The notes beneath the pieces were generated by a model. It was not told the origin of the DNA, did not search any database, and worked only from the letters and a program-made list of their open reading frames with translations. 64,000 nucleotides of DNA from NCBI GenBank assembly GCA_964036275.1, contig OZ038435.1, forward strand, positions 27,199,521 to 27,263,520, in the 5' to 3' direction. Of the stretch, positions 34,933-46,969 are shown in pieces. The translations under genes were made by a program, and so were the position numbers. This DNA comes from Litoditis marina. Its lineage: Eukaryota; Nematoda; Chromadorea; Rhabditida; Rhabditidae. Within the stretch, counting starts at the first letter, position 1. Every line of letters begins with the position of its first letter.

Positions 34933-37900
34933 ATGCGTGGAACATCGACCCGTAGCACGGCCTCTCCCCGTTTCCGCTCCCGACCGGTGAGCGTGCCCGC
35001 GGTACGTACCCCCAAGACACCCGTCACCTCACAGACCAAGAGGACCACTGGAGTCAGGTTAGTTGTTTCGTTTTTTTAGGAGAAGGGCAGTTTTCTTCTC
35101 TGCTCAAGCTGATCTATATTTTGTCATCCTACAATTTAAGCTTGACACTATGAATTGTCGAACTAAACATGGAAGTTAGCATTGGAAACAATCAAGTGGA
35201 ATTAAAAAAAAAGGTTGAGTTTGACACGAATTGATCACTCATTGTACGGTTCTGAGTATGTTATGGAATAGTATTTGTAGATTGTAAATGGAGATCCTCA
35301 CATGTCTGTTGCAAACATCCTGTTTTATTTATAGAAGTGGGAATCCGCCATCGGCTGTGGATTCTTCTAGTGCGGCGGCCTCCGCCAGGGAAAACGACTG
35401 TCTTCGAAGTATCGAGAAGAAAATCGATAATCTGGTGGAAAACGTGAGTAACGTGTGAGAGAACGTGGATCTCTAATTTCGTTAGTGAGTGAGAATGTAT
35501 TCTAGGAAGTTATTACTATTTTTTGACAGTTCTGTGCCTGTTTCCAAGCTACTAGTAAAAAAACTATTCAAAAACAGTTTTTTTCATTATTAGTAGTTCT
35601 GTCAATATTATTGTCATTGATTTTCAAGGAAAATGAGCAGCAGAAGGCGAAACTTGAGAGGGTCGAACATCCGTGGAGAAGTACCAAAGAAGAACTGCAG
35701 GCTACTCAAGCGGAACTCGATGAGGTGTGGCGAAGTGTGAGATGGGGTATACTCGCGACATACGAACTAGGAAATCAATTAACTGATATTACTAACTATG
35801 CCACTGTCTGGTTAGGTTGTAAATCTACGTTGACTACTCTGATCGTCAGTTAGTTTCGAGTTTGTCTTTTTCGGTTCGACTGTGGAAAATTAGCGTTCTC
35901 GAATGTCGTTCTCAGCAACGTACTGTAGGTAGAATTTGATCATGGAATCTGGAATGTATGATATTGGTTCCTGGATATTTTGGTTCACTGATTTTAAACT
36001 GCATTTCATATTTCCCAGTTTTGTTGTCACTAAACACACGGGTTGACTACAGGCTCGCGGACTTTTGGAGAGTAGCCAACGCGATCACCAACTAGCTCTG
36101 AAACGGATCAAGGAACTGGAATCGATAAATGAATCTCAGGTCAGAGTTGTACTTTGTGGTTTAGCTAAACGCTATTCATATCTGTGGCGATTACGCAATT
36201 TTTAGTTGCATGATGTGGAGACATTGGAACTCTTGTAAGCATTTGTAACTTTTGTTTTCACACTAGCAGCTGATCGCAATTATCTTAAGGATTTTTTTTC
36301 AAAGAGTTGTAAGGTCCAGTGTGAATATTATGAGAGCAATCTGATTGTGCAGGACGAAATCTCGTATTCTTTCATCTGAGGAGATCGGCTGGCAATATCT
36401 GAGAACGCGCCTCTGTAAATTACAGATACGCGTTTGGTCGAAAACAATTTCGCGAATCAGGCAGTTAGAGATAAACTTACATTTGTATTGCCACCACACT
36501 GTACCGGACATTACTTTAATTAATCAATCAAGCTGCTCCTGAAATTGGTTTGTATGTTTCTGCTATCGATGACTGCAGGGGATTGAGCCGTGTTTGACAG
36601 TGCAAACTAAAAAAGTATATGTACATTTAAGAAAATGGCTTACCAGTTCAACTACAGTCAGTTTCTTCTAGTTTGATGTTTTTGCAGGCTCGGGAATTGG
36701 ATGAAATCAGAAAGTTCTCGTTGAATGATCGTCAGCTCGAATCTAGATCCCCGCTCGCTTCGAGAGAGGTATGGATGTCGGTATCAGTATAGCTATTTGG
36801 ATATGTAGTATTTATTTTCAAATTCCTAGGACAGTAGGAATTGAATATGACTTTTTTCTTGGTTTAGAAAGAACTTTGATTTATTCCGTGAATCCGGGCC
36901 TCCATCAAATACATTAAGATGGTTTCTCCTTCCCTACCTCACTGAGCCAAAAGAGGAGGAATATCTCTGTTAAAGTGGTGCGTCTGGTGTAGAGGCGAAA
37001 CTTTGTCACTTTTCTCTGCTTTCTCTCAACTATTCTTTCACACTGTAACTATATTTAATCAGAGCTTTCGTTTTCATTTCCCCTTCAGAACTCTATTATC
37101 GTGATCGAAGACGACGAGGATGAGCATAGAAAAACGAGGCTGGCGCAGGTTCTTCTACGTCAAACGGAGGAGAGACTGACCGCTCTGCAAGAGGAGAAAA
37201 AGGAATGGCAGGTGTGTAGGACCAAAATAATATACGATTGACTTACTTCTTTCTACTTTCTTTTGGAGAAAACTTGTTTTTACGATGTCACATTTCAGCA
37301 GACTTTGTAGTGGAGAATAATGGCGATATTCTTCAACCAAATTTGCAACATCGATCGAAAAAGATTATTATCTTGATTCTTGACGGTTTTTTCGTGGTAA
37401 CAGTGTGGCACAATCGTATATTCTTCCTACATTGTCAAATGTTGCAGCGTGAACGTGAGGAGAACCGGGTGCTGCTGCGAGATATGCAGACAGTTGTGCG
37501 GGCTGCTCAGACCCTCAAAGAAGAGGCCCAGGCGGAGACAGCAATGTATGACTTCCAACTTTCCCATCCGTAATTGATTCCTTTTATTTAGTTTTCAAAT
37601 TTTTAAGAGAGATTCATTGTTTCTAAATAGGCGTTTTGGTTTTGAGATTTGAACATGAGGGGGAGGTAGACGGGAATTGATATGAAATTGGAGAACAGAC
37701 TATCCACCTAGTTTAGTTTCAAATGAGATAGAACGTGTGGTTTATCAGAACTTGTTTGCAGGTGGCAGTCGGTTTCTCGTGACCAGGACTCGACCGATTT
37801 CCGGGACTGGGCCGAGTTGAGACGCGTCTGGGACTGCCGTTCCAAGAGAAATGCCCTGCTAGCCTGGACCAATCATAGGTTAGAGGTGTTCTCTCGTTTA

Positions 37901-38849
37901 TTGGGCCGGAATATTGATACTATTTGTTCCTTCAAATCGATACACAATCAATACAATCTTGAAGATATTAGAAAGTCCCCGATGGGATGAAAGTATAACT
38001 CTTCCATTTACAGGTCAGGGGGAGCTTTTTATGGTCTTAGTTTACTAATATACATGCAGAAAACCTACACACATCATCTCTCGGAATTTCCTAATTGAAA
38101 AATACTGAACATGAGGAACTTGGCGCCGAGATGTATGTGTGTTGTTTCGAATTGAGGTCTCCCATAAAAATCAGTCCACGGAAACTGCTTTCTGTTCCAT
38201 AATTGTACGAATACGTGCTACTTTCAGACTGTCCGGCCATTCCAATCTGCATGTGTCCAACTTCAGTTCCGATTGGGCCGATGGGAAGGTGTTCTGTTCT
38301 TTGGCGCAAACCTGTTGCGCTGAAATGGTGAGAAAGCATCTCTAATTCTTCACTTATCTGTTCTGGTGTCTGTAACTTTACAAGGCACCTTACTGTTGAA
38401 TGATTAGGCCGGGTACAACCATAGATATCCTTGTTTATTACTTGTCAGCAGCAAATTTTTATCTTCATCAACTTTCTGTCTCTACGGCTCTCTAGTCAAA
38501 CTACAACAAAGATGTGGTCACTTCCTACTACCGTCAAAGTATCAGGTAAGATACAAAATGAGACTGTCGAGAACCCTCTTACAAAATCAGAATTGTGGAG
38601 AGCGCGTAGTCAAGAAAATACAGAACGCCATAAAGCTACGCACAACCATTCCACGCTGAAGTATATAGTTTTGATGTTCAGATGCGTAGCGGAGATGTGC
38701 CCGAGGACCCGGTGGAGAGAGCGTGTTGGCTGGCCGACCGGCTGTCTCTGACCGGAGTCAGTCGGGCTCTCTTCAGCCTTTCCGTCGACTGGCGACAGGT
38801 TATGGCTGTCGTCTTCCAGCTGTACAAAATTGTCACCACCAAGTCTTAG
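34933..38849 (+). CDS. Short cytospin-like protein: coiled coil plus C-terminal calponin-homology domain
   Basis: Ten exons give about 367 aa: 34933-35057, 35335-35443, 35629-35724, 36053-36139, 36688-36768, 37089-37211, 37448-37545, 37762-37878, 38228-38327 and 38682-38849, all in phase. Residues 1-60 are basic and Ser/Thr/Pro-rich (RGTSTRSTASPRFRSRPVSV). Residues about 70-240 are heptad-like and charged. Residues about 268-365 are a CH domain: SKRNALLAWTNH, VSNFSSDWADGKVFCSLA, and the closing DWRQVMAVVFQLYK. The order SKRNALL then NFSS-W-DG-FC is the cytospin (SPECC1) signature. Cytospins link actin and microtubules. This version is much shorter than the vertebrate members, which exceed 1000 aa. 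It converges on ORC4. Confidence 0.82.
38537..38670. repeat. Dispersed duplicate, copy 1 (in the last CH-gene intron)
   Basis: Runs from AAGTATCAGGTAAGATAC to GCTGAAGTATATAGTT. It is nearly identical to 43639-43776, differing by a 4-base TTAA and a few substitutions. No inverted ends are seen. Copies are about 5.1 kb apart on the same strand. Confidence 0.85.
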
Positions 38850-39113
38850 ATTATCTATGTCTACTTCGTTTAGGCTTTAATTCGAATGTACAGGTATTTG
38901 TATAATATAGGTACTGATACTGATCTCTTTCTACTTGCATGTATATTTTTTGTCTTTATAGGTCCATGTAATTGTATCAACTTGAGAAGAATCAAAAGTT
39001 TTATCCGTTGTGAGATCATAATATAAAAAATGAGAACAATAAGTACAAGTGAATAAATGCAATAAACCGTCATTATGTAAAGGCATTGAGTCATTAACAC
39101 ATTGATAAATAGA

Positions 39114-42100
39114 TTAGTTAGTGGGAATGGTTTTAAACCATTCTCTTATGTTGACAGGGATAACACGCTCCGTAACAACATCTTTGAGGAGGTAGGGGTC
39201 GGCATGAAGAGCTACACGTCTGCAAACAAAACTTTGAGCAATACAAAAAACTAAACAATTTACTGAAATGCTCAGATAACCCTTTCAATCTCTTGGTGGA
39301 GGGTTGACCCGAAATTTGAAAGGTATTGGTTTTGGACTTACTTGAAAGAGAGATTATTCGTAGACTGTGCTCCTATGAAAACTCCGAGTTGAACCAGACG
39401 GTCAATTTCCTTGAATACCAAGACATCCTCCGAGATGGCCATGCGCTTGTCAGCCGTGTTCACCAGGTGCTTATAGTCTGAAACATGGAACGAATTTGAA
39501 TCAAATACTACTCGAATTTGAATGTCCACTATGGTAATACTGGGGAAGTTAAGTTTGACCCCCGTGCCATCTTAACCCACCATCTGAGCTAAAACCTGTA
39601 AGGTGAGGGTAAAACTTGAATGTTCCCACAATACTTACCGACGAGAATCTTGGAGTAGGCTATGTACGAGTTCATGGGCTGGTCTTTCAGGCGTCGATAC
39701 ACACAGAGGAACACGCAGAATGTACGCAGCGATAAGCCTGGAAGCATAGAAAATACTATGTCGCAAGTTTTGTAGAGAATCATCGTTTTCCTGTCTTCCC
39801 ACTAGAGGCTAGAATAATTTCCGGAACATTTTACGTCCACCTTTCCTTCATCTTCGCTGCAAAATGATGGTATTAACGAGAATCAGATCAACTGACCGTG
39901 CTTCTGACCCTTGAAGTCCATGTCTGTTGCCGGAGTGGAATCAAATGTGAAAATGAAACTCTGTAGATGATGACACTTATAAAAGGATAGACATTAGGAA
40001 CACTAACTGTTTAATATCTCTGGGAAGGGATTTCGGGAGGGCAGGAGTGTGCGTACACTATCCTCCCAAATGGCGGCTGCTGAGTCCACGGTACCATCAA
40101 AATCGGCCAACCACGACAGAAACACTGCCACACATGTCTTGAGAAGAGAGTATGAATTGGATAGCTGAAAAATATCGGTCCAGAATTCCAGAATTGTTTT
40201 ATGGATATAGAACTCATTCGTTGAGAAGTGAAAATGGGTCTATATTTAACTTTGAAATTTATTCAATTTTTTTCAGTGTTTCGAGTAGCTATTTGCAACC
40301 ATTGCATTTTTCGTTTTTTTTTTATTTCGAAGAACAGAAGGCACTGGTGACAATAAAACCCTAGCGCCTAGTTTTTAACCCCAAACAAAGTATGGTTTGA
40401 TTTGTAAAAATTTCATGTGGCATGGTTGATTACTCACTCTAAAGCAGAAATCATTCATTTTTATTTTTTTATTTCGGATTACTACTTCGCCAGTATACCA
40501 ATATAAACTATCATGTATTATTGAAAAAAACTTCACAATTCTTACCGCGAACATGTACTGCAGTTCATTACGAACAGATGCATTTTTGGTGAATTCGACA
40601 ACGAAAGCCATCCAATCTATAACACAACATATTATTGGGATATTGGGAACGATCGCTAAAAGCGAATGCGTGTTATATAAATTATAATCCAAAAGACGTT
40701 TTCTTCACTATTCAAAAGCATGAACTGAGCAAATTACATGAAATATATTATACACATAGAATAACCTGCGTTCTTTTCCTCAGGAGTGAGAAATTTGTGT
40801 AGGGCCTCCAAATAGGTTTCTAATCTCAGAGCAGGCTGAAAGGTAATTTTCGCAGTGGAAAGTCTGGACCGAACACGCTTCTCCAGACAAGTAATGAAGT
40901 CCTGAAAAAACAAATCAACCTTTTTCAAGTGAATAGACTCTTCCAACAACCATTATGTACCAGGCCATCAATTTAGGCTTCTCGTGAAGGAAAACTAGGA
41001 CTGTTTGTTTCTTCCTATGAAATCAAAAAATCAAATCAAGATATGAGGCAGACCTGTCGATTAACCATGAGAATGACGAGCCAGGGATAGGAGCGTGTAG
41101 CATTCAGAATACTATATAACAGCGTTTGACGCTGTCTCGAGGCTAATTCATCGGCATCTTCTATAACGATCACACGGGGTTTCTCCTGCAATGAACTTCA
41201 CTAAATTTGGTACCTGAGACGCTTCACCTAACCAGACAATCAACGACGCCAAAAACCAAATAGACCATCTAATAGAACTCAAAAATGAATGGACAAGTCA
41301 CAGAGCTAAATCCAAACCTGATCTCCCTTGAAGGCCTCTTGCGCTGTCACATCACTACCCAACTGTGCTGAAAAAAACCCATATACTTAATTCACCCTCC
41401 TTCCATACTTCACATAATATATTTCGAGCGAGTTTTTTCATATACGTTACATCGAAAGACTGGAGCGAATTCTTCATTTGACCCGTCATTTCGTTAACCC
41501 GAGCAGGTAATCATTCATCGGTTTACCTGGCACACACCGCCAAGGCCCCTCATAAAATGGGGAGTCGCGAACAAATCCTTGTAAAAAAGTAGGGGTCGCG
41601 AACTGCTAACTAACGAATTTCATACAACATAACCTAAAATATTACGAAAAAGAGTTGAATATCGCCGTTTTGGGGTCGCGACACGAGAAAACACGGAGGG
41701 GTCGCGAGAATTTTGAAGGAATAAGAGGTTCTTGGCTGTGTATGTTACCTGGACTTTTGAACCGCGAATTTCCACCAAACTACATTGTAACGAAGGCGTA
41801 CTTGTTCTTCCGCCTGTCACGGTGGAAAAACCGGGAGTAGTTTACATTTGCCCCCAACCCGGTCGAAAATGGGTTGAAAAGGGCACGTACTACTATCGCC
41901 CCCCACCTTTGGGGGGCGATTATACACCATGCTTATTTACTGCAGGCTTGGGTTGAGTGGGGGGTCATTGTTCATCAGTTCCGGGTATGTACTATCACCC
42001 CCCATTTTGTATTGTGGGGGGTGATTGTTCATTGTCGAAGATGTACAATGTCCCCCCACCCATTTGCCAATTACCCACCACCTTCGCGCGACTTTTCTGG

Positions 42101-42816
42101 GATTTCAATTAGGGGGGGGGGGGGGGGGGGGTAATAGTACCACGCACATTTTTCCCGAAAAACCTAACCTACATTTAGTTTTACAGTCCTCACAGCCTCT
42201 CCAATGATTGATAATAACGAAAGAAAATTGCAAATCAACACTAACCTATATAGATGTGGTTCTTCTCGACACCATGAATGGAAGAAATCATTTCCATAGT
42301 GAGCGAGGTTCTGCCACTACTCCTTTCACCGGTGACTACGCACGAGTCCCCCTTCCCACTTGATCTCCATCGACGAAAAACTTCGAACAGTTGCCTAGAA
42401 AACTCATATGTGTTAAATAAGTAGAAGAACAGTTGTAATCTCACGTAATGTATGTTTTTTAAAGAAATACAACGTTTTCTCTCATAACGTTCGAACGGTA
42501 GGTTGCAGCAGTGACGGTACTTTTCTCGATCGAACACTTACTTTTTCTGAGATTCCAGTCCAATCATTTTGTCATCTAATTCGTCCAAAGCTTGGCAAGC
42601 GACCTCTTTCAAGACTGATGAACACATCTGAGAGCAGAAAAATTGATAGAAACTCGTCAGAAATGCATCGCCCATCCAATGAGGCCCAGAAAAAAAACCG
42701 AATGAAGATATACAAATCCAAAAATTTTCGTTACAGCATGGAACAAAAACGCAGCAGAGAAACAAACTGAACTTCGTGTCTTCTGGCACGTTAAAAACTA
42801 TTCCCGGTGATTCCAT
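39114..42816 (-). CDS. ORC4-like origin recognition complex AAA+ subunit
   Basis: Exons: first from ATG 42816 (donor uncertain), 42627-42542, 42394-42246, 41367-41318, 41185-41054, 40901-40766, 40616-40546, 40164-40008, 39960-39897, 39737-39639, 39477-39342 and 39219-39114. Features: P-loop GERSSGRTSL, Walker B-like VIVIEDADE followed by RQTLLYSILNA (ORC4 has DEF...QTLLYNL), then LEKRVRSRLS, the ORC4 sensor motif. The C-terminal winged helix has LSLRTFCVFLCVYRRL and FKEIDRLVQLGVF. ORC4 helps ORC bind origins and load MCM. The Walker A lysine is Arg, and only about 22 residues separate P-loop helix and Walker B strand, fewer than usual, so an exon may be missed. The 40008/39960 junction does not keep frame with canonical sites. 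NCL-1 lies 1.25 kb upstream on the same strand. Confidence 0.8.
41833..42156. mobile_element. MITE family D, copy 1 (G/C-tract foldback), in an ORC4 intron
   Basis: Ends GGGAGTAGTTTACATTTGCC and CGCACATTTTTCCC are flanked by the exact 8-bp duplication GAAAAACC (41825-41832 and 42157-42164). Contains many blocks such as ATCACCCCCCA and its complement, and an 18-G run at 42114-42131. The second copy is at 60096-60735. It lies between the Walker A exon and the next exon. Confidence 0.9.
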
Positions 42817-44066
42817 TTTGTAAACATAAAATACACGAGTTGAATAAATTTTTATCAATGAACATCGTTCCAAATAACAAAAGGATAATTTGCGAATACA
42901 ATGATTTCGAAAAGGTGACCAAATGGTTAGTGGAACGGGTGAAGCAAAACTTTCACGAAAGAATAGTACGGTATAAGCCTAAGAGGGTACACAGCAAACA
43001 AAATACTAAACCTACGAAAAAAACTACGTAAATGGAAATAAACACCAATATTGGTTACAATCTAATCAAAACTGAGAAAACAAAATATGAAACCATATAA
43101 GATAAGAAAAGTTGTACTCTGAACACACACAACGACTACGAAAAGAACCGACTTGTATATGCATACATACAAATAGGTACAAAACACACAGTTCAAAAGT
43201 AAGAGAAAAACGGGCTACTCTTTAATAGTGGCGTCTGGCAAGAGCCCTATATAGCGTGCGGGTCTAGACACAAATGCCCGCTCACCGGAGATAGGTTAAC
43301 ATCAGAAAATGACAAAGGTAAATGAAAACGATCCGGCTGGTGCACCTGATCACCATTCATTCTGCTCCATCTAGACACCTTATCGAGTACTTGAGCAGGC
43401 ACACCAGCGGAGAGGCCGATACAACCCTACCCTTGAACGAAAGGGAACAATCAGGATTGCCGGCTAAAATAACAAACAGAACAATAAGCATCTATGTGAT
43501 GTAACTAAAATTAAACGAATCTATACTTACTATCAGGCACCTCGCAGCACTGACATGTTAAACACGTGAAAGTATGAAAGGAAAAATAAGTGAACGAATA
43601 ACACTATACACCACGAGCCGCAAACGAATGAGCAAAAGAAGTATCAGGTAAGATACAAAATGAGACTGTCGAGAACCCTCTTACAAAAACAGAATTGTGG
43701 TTAAAGAGCGCGTAGTCAAGAAAATACAGAACGCAATAAAGCTACGCACAACCATTCCACGCTGAAGTATATAGTTAAAAGCCAACGCGCTCTGGTCTCC
43801 TCTTAAAGAAGAGAACACAGTATGACGGACATGGCTTTACCCGTAATACAAAACACGAAGGACACGTGAGTGAGGGAGATCAATACGCTAGCGCATACCG
43901 AGTGAGCAATTGCTTAGCCTAAAACAGCAACTAGAAATTATATCGAATGAACACTATCTAAGAATCAAATAGATTATATCATATATGCTAAACTGAGTGA
44001 AAGGTAAACACTATCTGAAATGTACATCGTTACAATGAATGAGCTTGCGTAGGTGTAGATGGTAGC
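42817..44066. other. Spacer between NCL-1-like and ORC4-like genes
   Basis: No exon with sound splice sites was recognised. It contains the second copy of a 134-bp duplicate at 43639-43776. It separates two minus-strand genes, so it should hold the NCL-1 3' untranslated region and the ORC4 upstream signals, but I could not place either. Confidence 0.45.
43639..43776. repeat. Dispersed duplicate, copy 2
   Basis: Matches 38537-38670 nearly throughout. It has TTAA inserted where copy 1 reads GTGGAGAGC (here GTGGTTAAAGAGC). The flanks differ immediately outside, so this is a discrete unit that moved or was copied. Confidence 0.85.
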
Positions 44067-46903
44067 TCAGCGAATGTATAGCGGCTTGAAGACGAACAGT
44101 GTATGATTGTGCTTGCAGAGTGTGACGATATGTCCACTTCCTGCTACACGCAGTCCGACACAACGAGATAGCTGCAAATAAACATTATTGACTGTGGAAA
44201 GACTGGAAATCCAGTAATTCTTGATTGAATTAAGTACCATTCAGCAACACGTAAATCTTTTCAGTCAATCTCGGCAAAAACAACATTTGAGAGGCGAATT
44301 AGTTGTCGCCAGATTATGAATAAAAATGAGGTCTTTCTTTCACCTGGGTAACCAAACTAGAAAACCGCTTTCTAAATTAGATTTAACCAGCTAAGTGCGA
44401 CTGTTTATCATTGAAATTAGGTAGTTCTTCAAAGTCTCATATATGAGAAAAACTGGTGATTCAATGGAGCATCCAACAGTCGCCCGAATTCTGAGACACA
44501 TTGTAAGAATAGCCGTGTCCCTTTCATTTACTTCCAGTACATAGATATGCACATAGATATCGAGTGAAAAAATGCTCTTATAAAACAAGCCACCAGACAG
44601 ACTTCAGACACAAAATTAAAAACACACCCTGAACTCATTATGAGTGAACGACTGAACAAGTTGTCCCGTTGGATTGAATACCACGACGTGAAGATGATTT
44701 CCATGCGTATCCGCTACAAGAACGTCACCATTCTGAAAGCAAGTTGAATAATATTACAACACTAAAACAGGTAGTATTTCAGATTGACCTACTCTTATAC
44801 AGGGATGACCAAAGTTGGTAGGCGGACAACTTTTTCAGGGGGGGGGGGGTCGTTTTCGGCCCAACATTCGAGAAAATAATAGAAATTCGGGACGATTTTG
44901 ATAGATTCAATCTTCGAATTGGAATATTTCGGGTTCAGAAAGCTTGTTTTTGACTATTTACCATTGATTTTTGATTTTTGAAGGGGGGGGGGGTAGTTCC
45001 GGTTGTCAGGCCGGTCAAAATTTTGGTCATCCCTGCTCTTATACGTCATGTTGTCCACTAGCTGAGGACTTCTGCCGACGGTAGCAAAAGTTGAATCCAG
45101 AAGTGATGGAATATTATAGAAGGGTATTATACATTCGCAGATTAATCATGCTACTTTTTACATTGATAGATGTGGCAATCTAATTGTCTATCATATGAGA
45201 GAAAAACGAAGATAGTGTGTCCTTAGTAACGCGCTAGTTGTATAATCGGGTTGAAACTAATGGAATGGTTCCATCTTGAGAGATTTTCCTTGAAATATAC
45301 CAGCAACCAACTTCGCATACAAAATTCGAAATTGGTTATTCGATATAGCCATCCAGAAAGATAACAGACACAGCTTACCTTTGAAATATCAATTCCGATC
45401 GGATAAGGTGTCTGCGATGGTTCACCAAGTTTTCGCACGAACTGACCTGCAACAAAGACTAAATTGAAAAAAAACACATTCATTGAACCTGATAATCGTC
45501 ATCATCTGATTGAAACTACGAATCTGCTTGTCGCCCAAGACAGGGCCAATCATACAAAAAAACAATTCTAAAAATACTAATATTCTGTTGCAAAATTTCT
45601 GTCATACCAAATTAATCACTAGCTCGACGGTGAATTATTTCGCGACTAATGGAATGACATTACCATTACATAGCGTTTCAAATATTATCAGTAATCACCT
45701 AACTAAAATAACTATCTTCCAATGGCTCGTACCTTCAATATTGAAGACCTGAACACAATGGTGCTTGAAATCGGTGATGTAAATGTTCTTCTCGTACATG
45801 GCAACGTCACTGGCCTCTCCGAGATGAGAAGAAGCGTCGAACCAGAAAACTACTCGTGGCATGTCGACATCTGAAACAACTTATTTGAATAATATTATCT
45901 GGTAGTGAATCGTGCACAGCGTTCGGTGTATTGGTTTTTATCGGTCATTTTCCATTTTTGATAAAAACTAAGGCTTACAAACAATAAAATAAATTTCCAA
46001 ACTTCCGACAATCTTGAAATACACGTAAAATATACTCACCAATGCAATAAATGACGCCACTAGTGTCAACAAGAACAAGATTGCCGGCAGACGAACAGGT
46101 AGCAGCTGAGACTTCTATTCCACCACGAGGAACCAAAGGTGCTGAATATATTCCTAATAATAAACTTCCCCCGATGCAAGATTCAAGGACAGCTGTAGTT
46201 CGACTGAAGTATTGTTACGTCGCTAATTTGTCTCCGGCTAAGTATCGTGAAAAGAGTGAACCATCATAGGGAGCTCAGTTGGCAGGTGGAAAACAGGGTT
46301 ATTAATCAAGTTTTCAAGTTCTACTCCGACGTATTCTAGTTTTGAGTTTCAACCGAAAATTTCAAATTGGCGAATAGTGAGTCGAACTTTAACAACACTA
46401 GTGGTAAATTATGTTTGTTAGTGATCTCAGTGTCTTTCCGATAAACGACGCCGGGACAAGAAATGAAGAATTTCACTAAAACATTAACTTACACATATTA
46501 ATCCTTTTGACGAACTCTCCCTTTCCATCGAAAATTTGCGCACGAGTCTTTCCATCTGAACCCTTGTCAAGAACGACATATCTGATAACGTCTCCTTTCA
46601 AAGCAATGACTTTGCGAGGGAAGCACATCATTCCATCCTCCTGTAAATAAAAGTTATATTTGAGACTACGCAAAAACTACAATTGAGAAACTGAAATTTG
46701 CACTACGTTTGAATACACCAAAAAATATTGTTCCAGGTCCCACATCCAAATTTTTTTCATTCACTTGACGTCCTCAAACTGTCAAACTACGAAACACGTT
46801 TGAAATGCTGGGAAACATTTAATGAAAATGCCAGAAAAGTCGTTCTAAAAATACAAACAACGCTATATTTCCAGGTAAATGGGTAAATCTAAAAAAACCA
46901 TAT

Positions 46904-46969
<66 letters not shown>

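Noticed and set aside
43322..43504. 60-codon frame between ORC4 and NCL-1
   Set aside because: No start context, splice sites or similarity; the region looks like spacer.
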